From assembly GCA_900552905.1 (NCBI GenBank), contig USBR01000028.1, forward strand, positions 1-15,227: a stretch of DNA of 15,227 nucleotides, read 5' to 3'. The notes beneath the pieces are model-generated. The model was not told where the DNA came from, did not search any database, and worked only from the letters and a program-made list of their open reading frames with translations. Positions 1 through 7,200 of this stretch are shown here, piece after piece. How positions within the stretch are numbered: position 1 is the stretch's first letter; each line of letters begins with the position of its first letter. The translations under genes were made by a program, and so were the position numbers. This stretch comes from an uncultured Succinatimonas sp. (GTDB lineage Bacteria > Pseudomonadota > Gammaproteobacteria > Enterobacterales > Succinivibrionaceae).

Positions 1-8
1 TTTTTTTA

Positions 9-1268
9 TTAACTTCTAACTAAATAATCGCCTTCACAGACATATTGAATAGAAGTCAATTCACGCAAGGCCATAGGACCACGCGCATGAAGCTTTTGCG
101 TAGAGATCGCCACCTCAGCCCCTAAGCCAAATTGTCCGCCGTCAGTAAAACGGGTAGAGGCATTGACATAGACGCAAGCTGAGCTAGCTGAGGCTACAAA
201 GCGATTAGCGTGTGATTGACTGTCAGTTAAAATCGCATCAGAGTGGCTAGCCTTATGTAAGCGCAGATGCTCACAAGCCTGAGCAATACCAGAAACTACC
301 GCCACATTCATCTTTAAAGATAAAAACTCAGTATCAAAATCGCTGTCAGTACCAGCAAGCACATAAGGATAGTCTAAAGCTTTAAGCTCAGACTCTAAGT
401 TATTATGGGCCACTAAGGTGACTTTATAAGGCTTTAGGGCCTCACAGAGCTTAGCTAAAAGCTGTGGAGCTATCTTCTCATGGATTAAGAGCGTATCTAA
501 AGCATTGCAAGCTGAGGGCTTTTGTACCTTAGCGTTGACAATGACCTTAACTGCCTTATCGAGATCACAGTTAAAGTCAGCGAAGATATGGCTAATACCA
601 AAGCCACCGGTAATTACCGGAATAGTGGCCTGAGCCTTACACAGACGCTGTAAAGCCTCACCGCCACGCGGAATAATGACATCGACATAATCATCTAAAG
701 TTAAAAGCTTACCGACAAGTTCACGCTCAGTTGAATCGATAAAGGCAAGCCCCTGAGAGTTTAAGTGCACTTTTGCCATAGCCTCCTGCAAAAGCTGATG
801 AAGCTTACGATTGGTATTTAAAGCCTCAGAGCCTCCGCGCAGAATACAGCCATTACCGGATTTTAAGCATAAGGCAGCGATATCGACGGTAACATTAGGG
901 CGGGACTCATAAATAACGCCGACCACGCCTAAGGGCACGCGCTTTTTCATAAGCTTAAGACCTGAGGGTAAAACTCTACCCTCTAAAATCTCACCTACAG
1001 GATCTTCTAGCGCAGCTACATGGCGCACGCCATTTACCATCTCAGCAAAGCGGGACGGAGTTAAAGTCAGGCGGTCGACTAAAGCCTCATTAAGGCCACG
1101 CTCTTGAGCATTTTTAACATCGAGAGCGTTGATGGCATAAATCTCGTCTTTATGTGCCTCTAAAATAGTAGCTAACGCCTCTAGGGCCTGATTTTTCTGA
1201 GCGGTAGAGAGCGTGGCATATTCATAGGCTGCGCTTTGGCAGGCCTTAGCAATTGCAATTAAATCCAT
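9..1268 (-). CDS. proA: Gamma-glutamyl phosphate reductase ProA
   Basis: ProA reduces gamma-glutamyl phosphate with NADPH to glutamate-5-semialdehyde, the second step of proline synthesis in the cytoplasm. The protein of about 419 residues follows the aldehyde-dehydrogenase-fold ProA family over its whole length. Recognisable blocks are RVPLGVVGVIYESRPNVTVD, ALCLKSGNGCILRGG, IPRGGEALQRLC and, near the C-terminus, YVNASTRFTDGGQFGLGAEV followed by STQKLHARGPM. The catalytic Cys lies in VQKPSACNALDTLL, near residue 254. I chose the ATG at 1268 (MDLIAIAKACQ), 4 nt after the proB stop, because it matches the usual N-terminus. An in-frame TTG at 1283 would overlap proB and add five Lys/Asn-rich residues. 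No strong Shine-Dalgarno sequence is visible, so translation may be coupled to proB. It is the last gene of the frsA-proB-proA operon. Confidence 0.97.
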   Translation of the reverse strand: MDLIAIAKACQSAAYEYATLSTAQKNQALEALATILEAHKDEIYAINALDVKNAQERGLNEALVDRLTLTPSRFAEMVNGVRHVAALEDPVGEILEGRVLPSGLKLMKKRVPLGVVGVIYESRPNVTVDIAALCLKSGNGCILRGGSEALNTNRKLHQLLQEAMAKVHLNSQGLAFIDSTERELVGKLLTLDDYVDVIIPRGGEALQRLCKAQATIPVITGGFGISHIFADFNCDLDKAVKVIVNAKVQKPSACNALDTLLIHEKIAPQLLAKLCEALKPYKVTLVAHNNLESELKALDYPYVLAGTDSDFDTEFLSLKMNVAVVSGIAQACEHLRLHKASHSDAILTDSQSHANRFVASASSACVYVNASTRFTDGGQFGLGAEVAISTQKLHARGPMALRELTSIQYVCEGDYLVRS

Positions 1269-1272
1269 ATTT

Positions 1273-2385
1273 TTATTTTTCAATCAATACTAAATCGTCG
1301 CGATGTACGGCAACATCACCATGAGAATAACCTAAGACATTCTCGATAGTATCAGAATGCTGACGTTTAATTAAATTAAGCTCATCTGATCCATAACGGA
1401 CCAAACCACGGGCAAATACGCCCTGCTCGATACTTCTGATCTCGACGGTAGCACCACGCATAAATTGTCCTTGAATCTCCAAGATACCGCGGGGCAGTAA
1501 GCTTGAATTGCGCTCACATAGAGCTCTATAGGCGCCCTCATCGACCATTAAAATACCCTCAGGGGCAGTCGCCGCTCCAATCCAGGCCTTACGCGCTAAA
1601 ACTGGATGCGCACACGGGCTAAAGAAGGTCGCATCGCCCTCGCCTTTGACTAAATCAAGAATAATTAAAGGATCAGCTCCTGAGGCAATAATCAATTCAA
1701 CCCCAGCGGCCGTGGCGACCTTAGCGGCCTTAAGCTTAGTTGCCATACCGCCTGTACCCTGATTAGTACCAGCACCGCCAGCTTTAGCCATCAGCTCATC
1801 ATCGATAACATTGACGCGTTTAATTAAGGTAGCATCGGGATTGACGCGCGGATCGGCAGTATAGAGGCCCTTCTGATCGGTAAGCAAAATCACACAATCA
1901 GCCTCAGCTAAGACGGCTGAGAGGGCGGCTAAATTATCATTATCGCCGACTTTAATTTCGGCAATAGCGACGGCATCATTTTCATTGATGATAGGAATAA
2001 TACCGTTATCAAAGAGAGCGGTAAGCGTATCGCGAGCATTGAGATAGCGATCGCGACTTTGCAGATCGGCACGGGTTAGGAGCAATTGCCCAATCTTCAG
2101 ATTATAGATATCAAAGAGATTTTCCCACAAGCGCATTAAATGCACCTGACCTACTGAGGCTAATAATTGCTTTGAACTTATATCAGATGGCAATTCAGGA
2201 TTGTTTAAAACCTCGCGTCCTGCAGCAATCGCGCCTGAGGAGACTAAACCTACCTCATAACCTTGTGTAGTTAAAAGATAAACCGTGCGCACAATCTCGC
2301 TCATATGCGCTTTATCTAAATGGGAAGTGCCTGAGGTTAAAGTAGACGTACCTAACTTAATAAATATTCTTTTATTTTTTTTCAT
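1273..2385 (-). CDS. proB: Glutamate 5-kinase ProB
   Basis: ProB phosphorylates glutamate to gamma-glutamyl phosphate, the first committed step of proline synthesis and the usual target of proline feedback inhibition. At 370 residues it has full family length. The N-terminal amino-acid-kinase domain (about 1-260) shows FIKLGTSTLT at the start, VSSGAIAAGREVL around Ser50, INENDAVA with Asp137, VGDNDNLAA near 148 and the GTGGMATKLKAA segment near 211. The C-terminal part (about 276-365) corresponds to the PUA domain found in ProB. The ATG lies 6 nt after the frsA stop, with only an A-rich weak ribosome site (AGAAAAAG). This spacing and the 4-nt gap to proA indicate a single transcript, and pairing with proA is the normal arrangement because the labile product is passed to ProA. 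Confidence 0.97.
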   Translation of the reverse strand: MKKNKRIFIKLGTSTLTSGTSHLDKAHMSEIVRTVYLLTTQGYEVGLVSSGAIAAGREVLNNPELPSDISSKQLLASVGQVHLMRLWENLFDIYNLKIGQLLLTRADLQSRDRYLNARDTLTALFDNGIIPIINENDAVAIAEIKVGDNDNLAALSAVLAEADCVILLTDQKGLYTADPRVNPDATLIKRVNVIDDELMAKAGGAGTNQGTGGMATKLKAAKVATAAGVELIIASGADPLIILDLVKGEGDATFFSPCAHPVLARKAWIGAATAPEGILMVDEGAYRALCERNSSLLPRGILEIQGQFMRGATVEIRSIEQGVFARGLVRYGSDELNLIKRQHSDTIENVLGYSHGDVAVHRDDLVLIEK

Positions 2386-2391
2386 CTTTTT

Positions 2392-3663
2392 CTAATTAAG
2401 CAATAAGGACTCAAAGAATCTAGCTGAACTATCATACGATCTTAAAAGGAAAGTGGAATAGCCACAGCTCTCTTGCACATCAACGCGGCAATCACGGAAA
2501 TTAGCTTCTAAAAGCTTGATATCATCACCAGTCACAAAGGAATTGCGCACAGCAAAGACAGAACACGGCACCGTACAGCGACCTGAGGCTGATAATAAGC
2601 CCTGCGTCTTTAAAGATAAAACTCTAAATTGCGGGATGACGGTATCCCAATTAGCCGCATCTAAATTCATACGATTGGCATAATTTGAGCGCAAGCATAA
2701 AGGCAGACTATTTAAAATCTCGCTATCGGTAAAGAAGGAATGCACCGCTGGGGCAATTACCGCTAAAGCCTTAATATCGTTAGGATTTAAAATACAGCTG
2801 CGAATACAGGCCGTACCTGAAATACGCATACCGCATAAACCTAAATGCGTAGCATCGATATTTTTTAAAGTCTTTAAATGAGCGATAGCCGCATCGATGA
2901 CTAAAGACGAATTGATGTCTAAATTGAGCTTTGAGCAACTACCTAAGCCTGGCATATCAAGCGCAAAGAGCGCTATACCCCGCGGCCGCAGATAATCGTT
3001 ATAGAAGCGATAGAAATCGGTGACATTTTGCTCATAACTGCCGACCATAATGACACAAGGATGGACATTAGTCTTATCGGGTACATGCAAAAGGCCTGAA
3101 ACCTTCGCTCCCTCGACATTAAAGCTCTCCTCTAAAATATCACCATTAGTCGGATCCATTTCAATCATGCGCTTGTAGATACGGCGTGAATGCATGAGCG
3201 ATTCAGTAGCTAAGACATCACCGCGTAAAAAAGGATAGGCGGCGATAGAAAAATAGCGTGAGGCCATACGGTATTGATGGCTTGCCGATAAAATCTCCCC
3301 TTGCTCTTCTAAAAGCTTACCGCTGTTGACACGTCTTTGCGCTAAAGCATTAAATTCATAGATCCAATTGCCAGGTCCATATTCAGCAATGGTGTCATAA
3401 CAGAGTTCACGATGACGCTGTCCCTTAGCGGTAGTGATATTCGCTAAAGCCTCATCTATATCTAAAAGATTACCGCCTAAAAATACCCACATAAAGGTAC
3501 GCACCGGTCGATACCAATCAGAGGCAAAGTCTAAAACTGGATCGCGGCGATTTAAAGGGGGAAGCTCACAACCTGAATTGGAGATAAAGGAAGTCTCCTG
3601 ATAATCAAAGCGAGGCTTAAATAGAATTTCACTTAAATTTTGACTAGTAGCATTATCACTCAT
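2392..3663 (-). CDS. frsA: FrsA-type alpha/beta hydrolase (fermentation/respiration switch protein family)
   Basis: This 423-residue protein resembles E. coli FrsA (about 414 residues) end to end. It has the N-terminal NLSEILFKPRF segment, YDTIAEYGPGNWIYEFNALA near 90-107, SIAAYPFLRGD near 140-149, and a C-terminal alpha/beta-hydrolase region with PRGIALFALDMPGLGSCSK (about 228-246). FrsA was described as a partner of dephosphorylated enzyme IIA-Glc in enterics, with esterase activity reported; its true substrate is not settled. The nucleophile-elbow position reads GMRISG near 278-283, with Arg where a classical hydrolase has Ser, as in E. coli FrsA (GFRFG). A catalytic Ser therefore cannot be assigned. 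It is the first gene of the frsA-proB-proA operon. In E. coli frsA also lies close to proBA, which supports the call. The ATG is preceded by a modest GGATAA site. Confidence 0.9.
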   Translation of the reverse strand: MSDNATSQNLSEILFKPRFDYQETSFISNSGCELPPLNRRDPVLDFASDWYRPVRTFMWVFLGGNLLDIDEALANITTAKGQRHRELCYDTIAEYGPGNWIYEFNALAQRRVNSGKLLEEQGEILSASHQYRMASRYFSIAAYPFLRGDVLATESLMHSRRIYKRMIEMDPTNGDILEESFNVEGAKVSGLLHVPDKTNVHPCVIMVGSYEQNVTDFYRFYNDYLRPRGIALFALDMPGLGSCSKLNLDINSSLVIDAAIAHLKTLKNIDATHLGLCGMRISGTACIRSCILNPNDIKALAVIAPAVHSFFTDSEILNSLPLCLRSNYANRMNLDAANWDTVIPQFRVLSLKTQGLLSASGRCTVPCSVFAVRNSFVTGDDIKLLEANFRDCRVDVQESCGYSTFLLRSYDSSARFFESLLLN

Positions 3664-3727
3664 GACGCTTATCCATTAGCGGGGAAATCTTCTCTCTCTA
3701 AGCTTAACGGAAAAAAGCCGGCAAAAA

Positions 3728-3755
3728 CATATAGACGCAAAATATTTCCCACAAA
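3728..3755 (-). promoter_or_regulatory. Candidate promoter of frsA-proB-proA with an overlapping TTTCCCACA box
   Basis: Read on the minus strand, TTTGTG (3750-3755) and TATATG (3728-3733) are separated by 16 bp, about 65 bp upstream of the frsA start. The leftmost TTTCCCACA box (3745-3753) overlaps the proposed -35 element. Whatever binds this repeat family could therefore affect the operon. The promoter match is only moderate. Confidence 0.4.
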
Positions 3756-4142
3756 CAAAGGCTTAAGCGCGAAAAATAGCCGCCCCATTAATCTCTCTAA
3801 AGCTTTAAAGCCAAGCGCTATACCTAAAGATAACAATTAAAAAATATCAACCTGCAAAAAATAGTCAATAACGTATGATTTCTATATCAGTTTCCCACAA
3901 GCAAAAAGTTTTTCGCAATATTTAACTCTAAATAAAATGTGGGAAACTCAAAATATTTTTATTATATATTTCAATAAATTATTAAGATTTTTTATACTTT
4001 CTAAAAGTTTCCCACAGACTTTCCCACAAATTAGAAAATTTTTTCCAACATAATTTCCCACAACTACGCTAAGAGAGTTGCGAAAATTTGACAAGTGGGG
4101 AAAAAGTGTGATCGACTTAAAAGGCATGAAAAATCATCCTTT

Positions 4143-4161
4143 TTAATAACTAATTGAAAAT
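4143..4161 (+). repeat. 19-bp direct repeat, copy 1
   Basis: TTAATAACTAATTGAAAAT matches copy 2 at 4277-4295 at 18 of 19 positions, the copies starting 134 bp apart. An inverted repeat lies between them. The function is unknown. Confidence 0.6.
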
Positions 4162-4231
4162 TTTAATATTTATTAAAATAGAGCTCATTTAAAGAAATTT
4201 TATAATTTTTTATTAATCGAAATTTGCCCCC

Positions 4232-4256
4232 TTTTGAAGCTTTAAAAAGCTCAAAA
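4232..4256. other. Inverted repeat between the 19-bp repeats
   Basis: TTTTG-A-AGCTTT pairs with AAAGCT-CAAAA, giving 11 pairs with one bulged A and a very short A-rich loop. With U-rich or A-rich edges on both sides it could act as a weak bidirectional terminator, or as a cruciform or protein-binding site. No adjacent gene explains it. Confidence 0.35.
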
Positions 4257-4276
4257 TGGCTCTACAAAGCCAAATC

Positions 4277-4295
4277 TTAATAACTTATTGAAAAT
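4277..4295 (+). repeat. 19-bp direct repeat, copy 2
   Basis: TTAATAACTTATTGAAAAT differs from copy 1 (4143-4161) at one position. It lies just left of the box at 4333. Confidence 0.6.
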
Positions 4296-4714
4296 AAAAT
4301 ATTTTTATTTTTGCAAGCACTATTTATTTAAGTTTCCCACAGCTCATAAAGCGCATATAAATCAGAGTTTCCCACTAAAAAACAGCTAATCCACTGAGTT
4401 TCCCACAGCTAAAATAAAAAAATAAATTTTTTTAGATGCAAAATATTTGATCTTGTGCTAGTCACTTTTTTAGGCACGATTTTTGCTAGAGCTAAGCTAG
4501 TATCCAAGCAAATTGTCAAAATTACAGTTGTTTTTAATTTTTTAAAAGAAAAAGCTCCTAAATTTTAATTTTTGGGCAAAATTTACCTAAATTTTACAAA
4601 TCTTCTAAAAATTACCGCCGTCCCCAATTAAGCACCCTTCAATTAAAATAATTTTTATACTATTAGTATTTTGTAAAAAAAGTTATTTTAAAAATAAAAA
4701 ATATCTTAACTAAA

Positions 4715-4744
4715 TTAAACGAACAATACCCTTTAAAAGCAAAA
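4715..4744 (+). repeat. 30-bp direct repeat, copy 1
   Basis: The copy begins TTAAACGAACAATA, followed after 3 bp by TTTAAAAG and then AAAA after one more base. Copy 2 at 5419-5448 matches 26 of 30 positions, with all differences in the two spacers. The conserved core suggests a protein-binding site. Confidence 0.6.
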
Positions 4745-4788
4745 CTCCACCATTAATATCATTAAGCTTCTTTTGCTATAAGAATTAC

Positions 4789-4818
4789 ATTAATGCCGCA
4801 TTAATGCGTAATTAATGC
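4789..4818 (+). repeat. Three ATTAATGC iterons phased at 11 bp
   Basis: ATTAATGC occurs at 4789-4796, 4800-4807 and 4811-4818, exactly 11 bp apart, so all copies face the same side of the helix. The middle copy is embedded in the palindrome GCATTAATGC. Related ATTAATAT and ATTAAGCT sequences lie upstream at 4752 and 4761. Helically phased iterons are common in replication origins and regulatory sites. Confidence 0.65.
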
Positions 4819-5386
4819 AAAGCTCTCTAGCATTAGCGATTTATAAGCGTTTTAGTCCGCAAAAACCAGGTTTTTTTAGAAGTTTCCCACAGGTAAAATT
4901 TCCCACAACTGTCTTCATATTTACATCTAAATTAAAAATGCCGGCTATTTTTAATTTTAAATTCAAATAGTTATCTTTATTTAAAATGACTTTTCCAAGT
5001 AAAAAAGCTCTTTTCCGTCAAGACTTATAACAGTTTTTTTTAAAATCCCACTGACTTTCCCACAAGTGACAGAAAAGATATTTTTCAGAACTTAACTTAG
5101 AGTTAAAAAAAACTTTAAAATCAACATTAACTACTTGAAATATATTCAAAATAATATCTAATGTGAGCTAGTTCAAAATTATTTTGGCGATAAAATTTTA
5201 AAGTTTCCCACAGACTTTCCCACAAGCGAATAATATCCACAATATACTTATATTAACTTTATAATCTATAAAGATTTTTTAAATTTTAGACGTATATTAA
5301 TAAACAGATTTTTTCTTAAAAACACTTAATTCACCAATTTTTTCCCACAACTTAAGCCTCAATCCACAGCTTTTTCCACAAGTTAT

Positions 5387-5404
5387 GGCTTTTTTAAGCC
5401 TTTT
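5387..5404 (+). terminator. Weak hairpin with T-run upstream of murJ
   Basis: GGCTT-TTTT-AAGCC followed by TTTT forms a 5-bp hairpin with a short T tract. It could end a rightward transcript arising within the gap, upstream of the murJ promoter. It is short and AT-rich, so chance is possible. Confidence 0.3.
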
Positions 5405-5418
5405 GCAATGAATTTAAG

Positions 5419-5448
5419 TTAAACGAACAATAGTTTTTAAAAGTAAAA
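5419..5448 (+). repeat. 30-bp direct repeat, copy 2, abutting the murJ promoter
   Basis: TTAAACGAACAATA followed by TTTAAAAG and AAAA, as in copy 1 at 4715-4744. It ends about 5 bp before the proposed -35 element of murJ. That position fits an activator site or UP-like element. Confidence 0.6.
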
Positions 5449-5452
5449 AGCA

Positions 5453-5480
5453 TTGTGCGCTTTTAGCTATATGCTAAGAT
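5453..5480 (+). promoter_or_regulatory. Candidate sigma-70 promoter of murJ
   Basis: TTGTGC (5453-5458) and TAAGAT (5475-5480) are separated by 16 bp, with the start codon 29 bp beyond the -10 element. The 30-bp repeat lies directly upstream. The leader is short and carries the AAGGTGAGG ribosome site. Confidence 0.5.
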
Positions 5481-5508
5481 ACGCACCATCTAAAAGGTGA
5501 GGTTTATT

Positions 5509-7080
5509 ATGCCCAACGCAGTTGTAAAAAAATCCAAGCTTCTAAGATCAGGAATGGTGACATCCTTCTTTACCCTCTTATCCCGTATCTTAGGTATGTT
5601 CCGTGATATCGCCATCGCCTCTATTTTAGGTGCGGGTATGAGCGCTGATATCTTCTTCTTTGCCAACCGTATTCCTAATTTCTTCCGCCGCCTCTTTGCC
5701 GAAGGTGCCTTCGCGCAGTCCTTTGTACCGGTAATGAGTAAGACGCGTGAAAATGGTAGTGATAAAGATCTTAAAGTCATGCTTGCGCATACTACCGGTA
5801 CTTTAGGTGCCTGCGTGCTCTTAGTGACCATTATCGGTATGTTTGCCTCGCCTATTCTCACCGCCTTATTTGGCTGGGGCTGGTTTCAGGCTCATTTAAA
5901 TGGGCACAGCGATGGTCAGAAATTTATCGAAGCGTCCGCGCTTTTAAGAATTACTTTTCCCTATCTCTTCTTTATCACGCTCACCGCTTTAACGAGCTCC
6001 ATTTTAAATGTCTTCGGGCGCTTTGCCATTCCGGCCATGACTCCCTGCATTTTAAATCTGACCCTCATAGGCTTTGTCCTATTCTTAACTCCGTACTTTG
6101 AGGATGCCAATGTCGTCTTAGCCTATGGCATGGTAGTAGGTGGCATTTTGCAATTGCTCTTCCAAATTCCGGTCATTATCAAGCTTAAGCTCTTAGTCAT
6201 GCCTAAATGGGGCTGGAAAGATCCTAATGTCACTAAGATTAGAAAGCTTATGCTTCCGGCTATTCTCGGTGTCTCTGCAAGTCAGCTTAATTTATTAGTA
6301 AATACCGTTTTAGCCTCGTTCTTAGCTACAGGAGCCATTTCCTATCTTTACTATTCCGATCGCTTACTTGAATTTCCTATCGGTATCTTTGCGGTGGCGA
6401 TCTCTACTGTAATTTTGCCCGCGCTCTCTAAGGTCAATCAAAAGGTCGATCCTCATCGTTATCAAAATACCTTAGATTGGGGCGTGCGTTTAGTCCTGCT
6501 CTTAGGCCTACCTTCGATGTTTGGCATTATCGCCTTACGCGAGCCGATGCTACGCGTCATCTTTATGCGCGGAGCTTTTAGCATGGAGCATGTAGCCCTC
6601 TCCTCAGCCTCGCTTTTAGCCTCAGTTTCAGGCTTAGCTGCCATCATGCTTGTCCGCGTCTTAGTACAAGGCTTTGCCGCTATTCAGGACACTAAGACCC
6701 CGGTACGTTGCTCTCTGTGCGCTATTGCCGCTAATATTGTCTTCAACCTCATCTTAATTGTGCCTTTAGGCTATGTCGGTTTGGCTCTCTCTACTGCTTT
6801 AGCCGCTTATTTAAATGCTGCACTCTTACTCTTTTTCCTCTATAAGCGTCAGATCTATAAGATCTCCAAAGTAAGCTTATTCTTTATTTTAAAGGCCGCC
6901 TCCGCTGCGATTATCATGGCTATAGTCCTGCGCTATCTCTCCTTTGATTTAGAGCAATGGGCTTCTATGAGTACGCTTGTAGGTGCACTCTATTTAGGTG
7001 GTTTTATCGCCTTAGGCGGCGTGATTTTTGTGGCTGTATGTCTTATCTCAGGCATCAAGCCACGCAGTTTAAAAATGTAA
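5509..7080 (+). CDS. murJ: Lipid II flippase MurJ (MviN family)
   Basis: MurJ moves lipid-linked peptidoglycan precursor (lipid II) across the inner membrane. The 523-residue protein is hydrophobic along most of its length, consistent with the 14 membrane helices of the MOP-exporter fold. It shows the family's N-terminal signature: SRILGMFRD (Arg26, Arg32), GAGMSADIFFFANRIPNFFRR (Arg60, Arg61) and LFAEGAFAQSFVPV. Another conserved Arg sits in YSDRLLEFPIGIFAVAISTVILPALS (Arg285). These cavity Arg residues correspond to ones essential in E. coli MurJ. I chose the ATG at 5509 because AAGGTGAGG lies 6-7 nt upstream. An in-frame GTG at 5497 lies inside that ribosome site. The protein is slightly longer than E. 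coli MurJ (511). It is the first plus-strand gene right of the repeat region. Confidence 0.96.
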   Translation: MPNAVVKKSKLLRSGMVTSFFTLLSRILGMFRDIAIASILGAGMSADIFFFANRIPNFFRRLFAEGAFAQSFVPVMSKTRENGSDKDLKVMLAHTTGTLGACVLLVTIIGMFASPILTALFGWGWFQAHLNGHSDGQKFIEASALLRITFPYLFFITLTALTSSILNVFGRFAIPAMTPCILNLTLIGFVLFLTPYFEDANVVLAYGMVVGGILQLLFQIPVIIKLKLLVMPKWGWKDPNVTKIRKLMLPAILGVSASQLNLLVNTVLASFLATGAISYLYYSDRLLEFPIGIFAVAISTVILPALSKVNQKVDPHRYQNTLDWGVRLVLLLGLPSMFGIIALREPMLRVIFMRGAFSMEHVALSSASLLASVSGLAAIMLVRVLVQGFAAIQDTKTPVRCSLCAIAANIVFNLILIVPLGYVGLALSTALAAYLNAALLLFFLYKRQIYKISKVSLFFILKAASAAIIMAIVLRYLSFDLEQWASMSTLVGALYLGGFIALGGVIFVAVCLISGIKPRSLKM

Positions 7081-7200
7081 ATAAGCTACTGATATATTTT
7101 TAAAAAATTGTAAATAGGAGCACATTTATTTTCTTTTTATAGTGAATTTTCATAAGGCTTTGCCTATATTTAGAGTATAGGAACACGCAAGGAGTGCTTT

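Larger units (their letters stand above)
3745..5349 (+). repeat. Dispersed array of 15 TTTCCCACA-type boxes
   Basis: Exact TTTCCCACA occurs on the plus strand at 3745, 3891, 4008, 4020, 4054, 4333, 4399, 4883, 4899, 5056, 5204, 5216 and 5341, and on the minus strand at 3938-3946. TTTCCCACT is at 4368, and a weaker AATCCCACT at 5044. Many copies extend to GTTTCCCACAG or CTTTCCCACAA. Fourteen of the 15 share one orientation. I found only one other exact copy in the window, inside proB (2121-2129). Three neighbouring pairs start exactly 12 bp apart: 4008/4020, 5044/5056 (the first being AATCCCACT) and 5204/5216. The box resembles the DnaA box TTATCCACA with two changes, and also the inverse of GTGGGA-type MraZ sites. 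Confidence 0.9.
3664..5508. other. 1.85 kb AT-rich, repeat-dense non-coding region; candidate replication origin or large protein-binding locus
   Basis: No reading frame here looks like a gene: base composition is very AT-rich, with long A and T runs, unlike both flanks. The region carries 15 TTTCCCACA-type boxes, three 11-bp-phased ATTAATGC iterons, a 19-bp direct-repeat pair, a 30-bp direct-repeat pair and two hairpins, each listed separately. Near its right end are three sequences close to the standard DnaA box TTATCCACA: ATATCCACA (5233-5241), AATCCACAG (5361-5369) and TTTTCCACA (5372-5380). The operon to the left and murJ to the right are transcribed away from it. Arrays of short boxes plus AT-rich DNA are typical of bacterial origins. 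However, none of the usual oriC neighbours (dnaA, dnaN, mnmG, rpmH) is present and the main box differs from the DnaA consensus at two positions. The origin role is a hypothesis. Confidence 0.5.

Noticed and set aside
1269-1283. TTG start for proA giving five extra residues
   Set aside because: The added residues are Lys/Asn-rich and unlike the ProA N-terminus, and the in-frame ATG at 1268 follows the proB stop closely.
2121-2129. TTTCCCACA inside proB
   Set aside because: It encodes conserved-frame residues of ProB and stands alone, so it is treated as coincidental and not part of the array.
3640-3840. A 66-codon plus-strand ORF overlapping the frsA start
   Set aside because: It is Lys/Ser/Pro-rich low-complexity sequence without a ribosome site, runs antisense into the frsA start and contains a TTTCCCACA box, so it is better explained as non-coding.
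3745-5349. CRISPR array
   Set aside because: The repeated unit is only about 9-11 bp, its spacing is irregular and no cas genes are present.
5497-5508. GTG start for murJ
   Set aside because: The GTG is part of the AAGGTGAGG ribosome site that serves the ATG at 5509.
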